Positions 55,754-64,000 of a DNA stretch of 64,000 nucleotides are shown here, piece by piece. The stretch spans positions 1,178,001 to 1,242,000 of the forward strand of contig JAVLRN010000010.1 of the NCBI GenBank assembly GCA_032821775.1, written 5' to 3'. The number at the start of each line of letters is the position of its first letter. Position 1 is the first letter of the stretch. The position numbers and the translations under genes are program-made. The notes under the pieces were generated by a model that searched no databases, was not told where the DNA came from, and saw nothing but the letters and a program-made list of their open reading frames with translations. Source of the stretch: Sanguinoderma infundibulare. Taxonomy: Eukaryota; Basidiomycota; Agaricomycetes; Polyporales; Polyporaceae.

Positions 55754-58700
55754 TCATCGCAGCAGCACCTTCGCCTGGCCCAGACCACCCATCTTGTACA
55801 ACCCATACACATCAGGCGCGGACGCAATCATCTGCGCCCTGGGCTCCACAAGCCCCCCAGCGTCGCTCGAGCACCAAAACTGGACCGACGCCACGAAGTC
55901 GCATTTTAGCGCACCCTTCAAGTTCTCCGCCCCATCCTCCTGAGCACCTTCCGCCCCAGAGCGTAACGCGATCGCCGCGCACGAGACGATGCGCGAGTCC
56001 TTCGGCAGCACCGCGTGCGTGAAGACGAGGCCATCGACGGACAGCGGGAGGCCGACGACCCCAGAGCGGTAATGCCCCATCGGCATGCTGAGCATCGCCT
56101 CGTGGATGCACGTCGAGCCCTGCTGGGTGATCGCGATCTTAAACGTGTCCTTCAGACCTTGGATGCACAGCGGCGGGATGGGCACCGCGGGCTCGAACCG
56201 CGCGAATGAGTACTCGGCCAGAAGGCCCTCGGCGGTGCAGGTCGCAGTGCGGTCTGCTCCGATACTGGGGGCTTCGCGCGTCCCGGAGAAGCTGCGCGGG
56301 GCCCAGCGGAAGCCGGGGAGGTTGAGTCGGGGCTTCTGGAGCATGGGGAGACGGCGCGGGACGTCGCGCAGTTGCAGGAGGGCGGCTTTCATGCGCTGTT
56401 CGGCGGCGCCCGAGCCAGAGATGGAGAGAAGGGCGTCGATGTCGAGAGGGAGCAAACCCGCGAGTGCCAGAGTCTCATCTTCAGGTTGCGTCATAGCCCG
56501 GTCGCGGAGGAGGTCGAGGACCTCGTCGATGGTGTACCTACGATCGGGGACATTTTGGCGGGCTGCGCGGAGGGGGATGAGGGCGAAGCACGACCGGTAC
56601 AGGGAGGCGGGGTTGAACTCGAGTTGCTTGACACTACTAGCCATCTTGCTGGTGCCAGCGCCGTTGTCCTTGTTCGCATTCTGTCCGCGAAGTGCGGCAG
56701 AGTGGCCGTCGAAGTGCAGCAGGCCAGTGACGTCAACCGGCCCATCCGAAAACTCGAACCAAAGCCGCCGCGCTAAGATCCCTTCCTGTGCCGTCCATAC
56801 GCGGCGCGCCCAACCCGACGTGACGATGCGGAACAGGTTCTCCTCCAGAGGCTTGTCCTTCGCGCATAGCGCGTGGACTCCCATGTCGAGTACGAGCACC
56901 TTCGCGGCCTCCTTGTACGTCTCGGGGAGTAGCTTGAGCGCGCGGGAACGCAGACTGGGCTCGCGCGGCACGCAGAGCGAGTCCAGCCAGAACGCACAGG
57001 TCTCCGGCATCACCTGCTTCGCGAGTTCTGCCAGCCGCGCGATTTGGCAGGCGGGGAGACCAACCTCGGGGCAGCCCCCGAGGCCATCGGCCCAGACGTG
57101 CGAGATCGCGATGTACTGTCCGTCGGTGGCGGCCCGGAAGCGCAACTGCATGCCATCCCAGACGACGACGGGGATCGCGCCGGGGGCGCCCTCGGAGAGG
57201 AGTTTTGCGATGTCCTGGAGGTGGGGCGTGACGTTCGCGCAATGGCAGGTCGGGTCGACGTGGTGGGCGTGGTAGGTCGCGAGATCGATCGTGTAGAACG
57301 TGCACGCGGACTCGGTGCACGTTGCGTGCTCGTCTGGGCTCTTGCGGATGAAAGGCTTCTCGCGAACGATGTTGGAGAGCAGCGCCAGCTCGGTGATGCT
57401 AGTGAGGAAGCGCGTCGAGACCAGGCTCGGGCACCAGCCGGCGAGCAGCATCGCCCGCTTGCACATCTGCTTGGCGTCATGTTGGAAGTAGCGCGTCGTG
57501 TCCCGGAGCTGCCTCGAGATGCCGTCCATCTCTGGGACGTCGTGCCAAAAGGACAGCACGTAGTTGAAAAGCGTCCCGATCGCGAGCGCCAACGCGCCTG
57601 CGACGTCGACTCGCGCATCGTGGGGGAAACCGGCTCGAAGCATGAGACTGGTACCGCTCAGCCCCTCTTCGTCGAGCGCGGCCAGTACTTGATTGAGGAC
57701 GGCGGCGAGCTGGCGGCCTTGGATGCGGTGGACCTCCTTGTCAAATGCGACTTGCTGCATGTCCTCGTGCTGCTGGCGATTCCACGCAAAGAGGAATCGC
57801 GCAAGGCGGGAACCAGACAGCACGCGGGTTCCCTCTCCCCGGCCAGGAGAAAGGAGATCTCCTTCGGAGAGTTTCGTGCGCGTCACGATCTCGAGAAGGC
57901 CGAAGGTCATTGCCCCAAGCCACAAGGCCGCGTCGTCAATCAGACTGGGAGTCGTGCTCGTGCGGCGAACCTTGACGTAGCTAGATAGGGTTGACGAGAA
58001 GGGGTAGCCGTCGTGGACACCACCGATCCATGGGATATCGAGTGGGTGGCCGAATCGTGTTCTCCAGATGCGAAATTTGGGGTGATTGTCGTCCATGGAC
58101 GCCATTTCGGGCGGTATGATGAGTGGCGTGAGCTCTAGTAAAGTTGCAGTGAGTATACACATTTCATTGAATCAAGAGGATGACGCACCGGTGGGCCCCT
58201 CCACCGGCGGCTTATCGTCGCTCGAAACCCTACTCCAGGGCATGGGCGACGACTTCATCTCGCGTCGGGCCCGGCATTCGTACTCCCACATAGGCCGGAG
58301 AAAGTCCAAAAGAGCCGCTTGGTACAGCTCCATGTGCCGGGCCGCCCCTTGGACGTGACTGCGCACGCTATCGATCGCATAGTAGAGAACACCGGACGGG
58401 GCTGAACGACGATTCTCCCGAACGATGTGGAGCAGGCCAAGGAGAACAAAGTCCAAAGTGGAACTGGGAGAAAGGCCGACGTCCACGTTGTCGATGGACT
58501 CCTCTGGGAGGCTATATCTATCCGCGAGGAGATTGACAAGGGTACCGAAGGGCTGATGTTGTTGCAATAGTGGCTTCCACGTGGCGAGCGAGGAGCTGGT
58601 CAGGGAAGAAGGCGAGTATGTCGAGCGGATGTAGTCGATGAGGGATTGGTAAAGATGGAAATGAGGGTGGGTGGGATCGACGAAGAATTGGAGGGAATCG

Positions 58701-58812
58701 GGTATGAGCTGGGCCCAAGTAAGACGTATGAGACTCGGAGGTTGTTTGGTCTTGGTCGAAGTGTCCTCGTTCGATGTAGCTGCGGTTTTCGGATCCCGTT
58801 CTTTATTCTGAG
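55754..58812 (-). CDS. HET-domain protein (5' end unresolved)
   Basis: The main exon complement(55754..58134) joins across a 54-nt intron to complement(58189..about 58812). Together they encode at least 1,000 residues. The HET signature YIAISHVWADGLG is at about 57080-57118 and is followed by CAFWLDSLCVPREP and WARRVWTAQEGILARRLWF, the usual downstream HET motifs. HET proteins act in heterokaryon incompatibility or related NLR-like self/non-self responses in fungi; agaricomycete members of this size are common and their roles mostly untested. The N-terminal exon is open upstream to a stop near 58860 but has no ATG, so at least one short exon is missing from my model. Confidence 0.85.
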
Positions 58813-59599
58813 GAAGGGGGGGAAGTTTGCTCGGCCTATAAGGTGATGGGGGAGAACGTCAGACGTTTGATGTCGTGAACATGAAAGGCAAACTCACTTT
58901 TGAGGCTCATGATCACGGTCCACGTCTCCGCACGCCATCCGGTGGAAGACCGTGGAGAACTTTCTTCCAAGATTGTGGAAGGGACTATGGACCATTTGAC
59001 AGAGCAGTGACCAGAGTCGTAAAGGGGAAATTTGAAGGAACTGGAAGCAGGACGCGAAGTGACATCACTCATCGGTGGGGATTTATACCTTGTGGCCGCT
59101 GCGCGACTCATGGTGTTGATATCGCGAGCTTTATTCCCCAACAGGACTTCCCGCTATCTGAATGGGCTAGCAATGGGCACCTGCAGTAGGCGTGTCATCT
59201 GCAGTCTAAATGAACTTGCTGCCTACCGTCTAACACGAGAGCAGCTTCTTGTGAACTAGCCTGAGGTCTCGACCCATAGGATTGCGGTGCATCCCTGTCC
59301 AGAATTGCCTCAAAGGCAGGTGATCACAGCGTGGAATGACAAAATACGAGGATGGTCCCCGTTCATGCCGCTTCTCAACGTTCAACCGTGCCCTCGGATT
59401 CGTGAACAACGGTTCGAGCCATGCATTGATTGATCTGACAGAACCTATGGGCTGATATGATAAGTTCTTGGTCTTCACGGTAGTAAACCATTCGCGTACC
59501 TATGTCCTCCCGCTTGGCGGATGGTGGCAGGTTGCAGGCGCCAATAACGCCGTGCATGTCGCTGACTCGACCTGGACGGCTTGCGCTGCTACCACGACG
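58813..59599. other. Shared promoter region of HET and threonine synthase genes
   Basis: Divergent arrangement. It should contain the first exon of the HET gene. I could not identify that exon; ATG-containing candidates near 58900 give the wrong splice phase. Confidence 0.45.
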
Positions 59600-61775
59600 A
59601 TGAAGTACTTCTCCACCCGCGGCGCAGGCCAACTTTTGTCTTTTGAAGAGGTCGATCGTTTCCTGACAAGGTCTTTACCCATTCTGAACGACACACTCCC
59701 AGACAGTCCTCGCTGGTCTTGCTCCGGACGGCGGCCTCTACATCCCTGAACACATCCCATCGCTGCCCGCCAACTGGCAGACCGCATGGAAGGACTACTC
59801 CTTTGTCGACCTCTCCGTCCAAGTCTTGTCTCTCTATGTCACCCCGGATGAGATCTCCAAGGCCGAGTTGCGGCAACTCGTCGAAAAATCCTACAGCACC
59901 TTCCGACACCCCGAGATCACGCCGCTCAAGAAGCTCACGGATACGACCTACGTCCTCGAGCTCTTCCACGGCCCCACGTTCGCGTTCAAGGACGTCGCGC
60001 TACAGCTGCTTGGGAACTTGTTCGAGTTTTTCCTCAAGAGGAGGAACGAGCATAAGGCGCCGAATGAGAAGCCGGAGAAGTTGACGGTAGTGGGCGCAAC
60101 GAGCGGAGATACCGGCAGGTGAGTTTGTTGGCTTGATCTATGTTCATGTTCGGCTCCCTGCCCTGCTTCGTATGTTGTTTCACCGTGTCTCCTCTGTGAT
60201 GCGCGGAATGACCCCAGTTATGAGTGACACAACTGTGATGCCATGATCGCATCCCCCATTCCTCCTCCGAAATGTTTGAGTACCCTACCCGGATGCGAGT
60301 AAACATGAGCCTTCCGGCGCGATTGTTTTGGGGCCCAGGGCAGGAGATGGGGTGGTCCTGCCTACCCTGGCCCGGTGTTCAAAGTTCTCCGCTTGTGGGT
60401 CCTTCTTCGGCCAAACGGACGCCGCAGTCTCTCATTTCGGTTCCGTACTTGTAACCCCTTCGGCGGATGTAGAGGACTTCTCCACCCGCAGGACGATCCT
60501 GCTTTGGTGACTGCTACGTTGACATCCAGTGCTAACCGAATCCCCTCCCCAGCGCCGCCATTTACGGTCTCCGGAACAAGGCGAATGTCTCCATTTTCAT
60601 CCTGCACCCGAAGGGCCGTGTCTCCCCCATCCAAGAGGCGCAAATGACCACCGTGACGGATCCGAATGTGCACAACCTAGCCGTCAAAGGCACCTTCGAT
60701 GACTGTCAGGTACCCTGGTCGTGCCTGTCCCTTAGCTTCTGGCTCATGTCATCTCCGCCACAGGACATAGTCAAGGCACTCTTCAGCGACCGGCAATTCA
60801 ACGCAACTCACCGGCTTGGTGCAGTGAACTCGATCAACTGGGCCCGCATCCTCGCGCAGACCGTGTACTATTTCCTCTCCTATTTCCATATCAAGCGTCA
60901 AGTCGCCGACCCCGCGATCGAGATCCAATACGTCGTCCCGACCGGCAACTTCGGTGACGTCCTTGCAGGCTACTACGCGAAGCGCATGGGTCTGCCCGTT
61001 GGGCGGCTGGGCATCGCGACGAACGCGAACGACATCCTGGCGCGGTTCTGGAAGAGCGGCGCGTACGAGAAGGTTGACTCATCGCCGACGAGCGGCGCGT
61101 CAGACGGGATGCAGGTGGCGGATGCGAGCGGGGTCAAGGAGACGCTGAGCCCGGCGATGGATATCCTGGTGTCCAGCAACTTCGAACGACTGCTGTGGTA
61201 CCTTGCGTTCGACATCGCGAAGGGCGCGGACGATGCGGAGAGAAGGCGCACCGCGGGCACGTTGATCGCGGAATGGATGGGAAAGGTGAAGAGCGACGGA
61301 CGGGTCCAGGTCCCGAGGGAGGTGCTCGAGCGCGCGCGGGCCGACTTCTTCGCGGAGAAGGTGTCGGACGAGCAGACGCTCGAGACGATCAGGTTCTACT
61401 TCGAGTCGGCGAAGTACATCGCGGACCCGCACACCGCTGTCGGTCTCCAAGTTGCGCGTGCAGTTGCATCCGCGAAGTAAGTCTCTGTCCCCACTCTGGC
61501 GCGAACGGTGACTGAAAGACGCGTGACTCATCAGTCCGTCTAGCGTCCGCCAGATCGTCCTTTCGACAGCCCACCCGGCCAAGTTCTCCGAGGCAGTCAC
61601 CCGCGCGCTCGAGGGCTTGTCGTCCTTCGACTTCCAGCGCGACGTTCTTCCACCAGAGTTCAAGGGTCTGCTCCAGCGCGAGCGCAGGGTGGTCGACGTT
61701 GAAGGCGCGGACGTCGAGCTTGTCAAGAAGGTCATCGAAAAGTACGCCGTGGGTCAGGTCGGCGTGGATGTATGA
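59600..61775 (+). CDS. THR4: Threonine synthase
   Basis: Exons 59600..59650, 59703..60118, 60553..60709, 60764..61476 and 61535..61775 give 525 residues, the normal length for fungal threonine synthase. It starts MKYFSTRGAGQLLSFEE and continues TVLAGLAPDGGLYIPEH. The PLP-binding lysine is in HGPTFAFKDVALQLLGN. The phosphate-binding loop GATSGDTGSAAIYGL is completed across the second intron. PTGNFGDVLAGYYAKRMGLP binds cofactor and substrate. It converts O-phosphohomoserine to threonine and phosphate in the aspartate-family amino acid pathway, in the cytosol. The second intron is unusually long at 434 nt; the other three are 52-58 nt. Confidence 0.96.
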
Positions 61776-63026
61776 GGGGAGAGCAGAAAGAATGAAAAGC
61801 CGACAGGGGCATAAAATGTATCATGTTATCATAAAACGACATCACTACTTGTTCACTCGACACTGTGGATCCGTCGGAAGGGAGATGGTCACCGACGACA
61901 GCCGTCGAGGGCTGGGCGCCAATATTCGGTTCGCGGCTTTCTTCCTGACGACCACGACTCGGACTCCTGCTATGGCGTCCTGGCTTCTCTCATTTCACTC
62001 CCTTACCTGGCGTCCTTGACCCCAATGGATACAGGCAGAATTACCTTAGGATGGATGTATCTCTGCACGTTCATCTGGGGTGTCTCAGATGTGCCACTGT
62101 TTACTACACGTGAGACCGTTCGGCGGTAAGATGCTTCTTCACAAATTGCCATATTCTTTATCGCGCATACAGTATCTAATTGCATACCTCACAGGATATT
62201 CTCCTTTCTTCTCGGCTATCTGTGATAAGTCGGGAATGTTTTGCAACGTTTTGCGGCTCACAAGTTGCACACAAGACCACTGTTACGCAAATTTTCGAGG
62301 AAGCGCCCATCCCTGAAGTCGTGTATCCGTATAGCACGAGGTCCTTTGTTGCCATCACCTGCGGATTGGATTCCATCAATATGAGGAACATCAGCAGTGG
62401 CACCTCCAACCGCATTGGCCAGTATGCACCGCTACAACACGTGTAGCATCTTGGCCACCCACTCTTCCGATTGTCCGATTATAGAAAGCACCCCTCCTTG
62501 TAATCACCATGCTACTCACCTCCTCCTTCACCCATCCTCCAATCTGCGGCTCTTGCGTCCTTCCGCTTGTAGAATAACACAAAGGTATCCCGGTGCCGTC
62601 GAGGTGAAGCTGCGGCGTTTCCATGATGTCTAATCTTCTCTCTTGCCTCTTCCACAGGTCTCCACACCAATAGTGAAAGCAAGTACGCAACAGGCAGCCA
62701 CAGGAACTAACAGGATTGTGACTTCGTACGCTATGGCCTTCCTCCCACTGGGAACTCCGCTCCTCCTGGGCCACTTGCCTCTGCGTAAGCTTCCGATTTC
62801 GAAGCCCTGGGCAACAACCATGCGATCCGGCCACCCTGCTTTTGTTGGCTTGCTTTGAAGCCAACGTCTTGAAAAACGGTCGCTTGGCCGCTTTGCCTGT
62901 CGCCTGGCCGCTTTGTCTGTCGCCATCCACCGCCTTCCTCCATTCTGTCCACTGCACCGCCTGGACGCTTTGCCCTCCCTCGCGCTTGCACACCACGCGA
63001 GCCTTTGTTCAGCTCGGGTATACAAG
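61776..63026. other. Intergenic
   Basis: 1.25 kb between threonine synthase and the kinase gene. A near-perfect 20-bp tandem duplication (tggccgctttgcctgtcgcc and a one-base variant) is at about 62884-62925. A 201-codon minus-strand frame (62391-62996) starts without ATG and looks like chance. Confidence 0.5.
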
Positions 63027-64000
63027 ATGCCCACCTCCCTCCCTCAGGCAGCAAGCCCACCCGACCCGACCGATTCAAAGTCCAAGTCCAAGAGCAAAGA
63101 GAAGGTGACCACCAACCGCGCCACTTCGCCAGCCTCCTCCCGCTCCCGGGTACCGACTACTGCACCCCGACCCACGCGTCCTCCAACGCCAAGGCCGCCT
63201 GCCCTGACCACCATCGGCAAACCAAAGCCAAGGGCGGTCCCGAAGCCTCTCAAGCTCGCGCTTCCGAATCTCAAGCCCAAGCCCAAGTCCGGCTCCGACA
63301 TGCGTCCAGACGCGTCCAAGGGGGCAGGTTCCGCCATCTATGCCGCCTCCTCGCCTCCGCTGAAACCGATCTCACCGTCGTCGCATCGCCTCTCGTTCTC
63401 GTCGATGATCGCTGAGGTCGGCGTCGACGCCGACACCAAGCGTACGGTGCGATTCGTCGACGCCGAAATCAAGCGTGCGGTGCGATTCCAAGAAGCCTCC
63501 GCTCGCCAGGAACCTTCAGGCTATCTCAGTTCATCATCAGCGGTGAAGAACAAGAATGCCGAGTACGTCAATGATACGCAGGGCGTACGCGGCCGGGAGC
63601 GTCCCGTCCTCGTCCCCGCTCCCGCCCCCACTCCTGTTCCGATCTACGCGCCCGCTCCCGTACCTATTCCCCTGCCTGGCTCGCGTTCTCCGCGCCCTCT
63701 GCCAGTGGTGCCGCGCCGGACGCCATCCGTGATTTACGTCCCGGCGACGCTTACGCCCTCATCACCGTCTCTTTCCCTGTCCCGGGCAGCAAGCCGCGAG
63801 CATCTCTCACAGAAGAGCGCACGCGAATGCGCAGCGGCGGCCCCGCCCACACCTCCACGAACTGATTCTGCGCAGTCGCAGAAGCAGCCCGCGCCCGGAC
63901 CTACCGGGCCGTTTAGGCTTTTGCGGGTGCTCGAGAAGGGCACGTTCACCCGGTCGTACGCGGCGCAGGAAGTCGGATCAGGGCGCCTCGTCTGCGCGCG
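63027..64000 (+). CDS. Protein kinase, N-terminal part (runs off the window)
   Basis: An ATG at 63027 opens a frame without a stop to the window end (324 codons). The first 290 residues are low-complexity: Lys/Pro-rich (LKPKPKSGSD), then a small internal duplication (KRTVRFVDAEIKRAVRFQEA), then a Pro-Ala-Val stretch. At about 63908 the sequence turns into FRLLRVLEKGTFTRSYAAQE, the glycine-rich ATP loop of a Ser/Thr protein kinase. The catalytic part lies beyond the window, so the subfamily cannot be named. The start is supported by the preceding stop codons and by composition only. Confidence 0.7.
   Translation, partial: MPTSLPQAASPPDPTDSKSKSKSKEKVTTNRATSPASSRSRVPTTAPRPTRPPTPRPPALTTIGKPKPRAVPKPLKLALPNLKPKPKSGSDMRPDASKGAGSAIYAASSPPLKPISPSSHRLSFSSMIAEVGVDADTKRTVRFVDAEIKRAVRFQEASARQEPSGYLSSSSAVKNKNAEYVNDTQGVRGRERPVLVPAPAPTPVPIYAPAPVPIPLPGSRSPRPLPVVPRRTPSVIYVPATLTPSSPSLSLSRAASREHLSQKSARECAAAAPPTPPRTDSAQSQKQPAPGPTGPFRLLRVLEKGTFTRSYAAQEVGSGRLVCA

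Noticed and set aside
56085..57275. 396-codon plus-strand frame opposite the HET gene
   Set aside because: Ser/Arg-rich antisense shadow; the minus strand has the HET signature.
62391..62996. 201-codon minus-strand frame upstream of the kinase gene
   Set aside because: No ATG start, includes a short tandem repeat, unusual Trp/Cys content and no recognisable domain.
1..64000. CRISPR array, bacterial operons, rRNA genes
   Set aside because: No regularly spaced repeats, no ribosome-binding-site-driven gene strings and no rRNA cores were seen; the gene structure is clearly fungal with spliceosomal introns.
1..64000. Complete transposon (transposase, reverse transcriptase, long terminal repeats)
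   Set aside because: No DDE, reverse transcriptase or integrase motifs were recognised in any frame, and the repeat blocks have no clear terminal repeats.

Overview
The window is genomic DNA of a filamentous basidiomycete, most probably an Agaricomycete. Genes are cut by many short (about 45-95 nt) GT-AG introns. The families present (DUF6535, DUF6593, F-box/LRR, HET, Uds1, fungal class I terpene synthase, multi-exon P450s) are typical of mushroom-forming fungi. All gene models were spliced by eye: I looked for GT..AG pairs that restore a recognisable protein frame and checked that exon lengths add up in phase. No similarity search was possible, so family names rest on motifs I recognise.

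Layout. 1-4.1 kb: the 3' end of an unrecognised gene and a DUF6535 membrane protein. 4.1-7.6 kb: no gene I can support. 7.6-12.6 kb: a large Uds1-domain coiled-coil protein with an unsolved central part. 13.3-20.7 kb: a tandem DUF6593 array, with three intact genes and three broken ones; further DUF6593 debris lies at 23.4 and 48.9 kb. 21.2-30.8 kb: terpene synthase, zinc alcohol dehydrogenase, an F-box/LRR gene and a P450. 31.3-34.7 kb: a mosaic of duplicated pieces (P450 5' end, F-box gene, non-coding block) that has an inverted and rearranged counterpart at 51.4-53.9 kb. 35.6-42.0 kb: two tandem acyl-CoA synthetase/4-coumarate-CoA-ligase-like genes. 43.3-48.7 kb: an F-box/WD40 gene resembling beta-TrCP and an intact F-box/LRR gene. 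49.6-51.7 kb: a second P450. 54.0-55.6 kb: a graveyard holding an ABC-transporter fragment, a tRNA-like relic and an F-box/LRR fragment. 55.8-58.8 kb: a HET-domain gene. 59.6-61.8 kb: threonine synthase. 63.0 kb to the end: the start of a protein kinase gene.

How the genes may work together. The terpene synthase, alcohol dehydrogenase, two P450s and two AMP-forming ligases (one ending in a peroxisomal AKL signal) could form a sesquiterpenoid pathway: cyclisation, hydroxylation, alcohol oxidation and acyl activation. This is inference from proximity; F-box genes and duplicated debris lie between them. Threonine synthase and the F-box/WD40 gene look like ordinary housekeeping genes. The DUF6593 and F-box/LRR families show active birth and death: intact, frameshifted, truncated and relic copies lie side by side. 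Single-base homopolymer differences break three otherwise well-preserved genes, so assembly error must be excluded before calling those pseudogenes.
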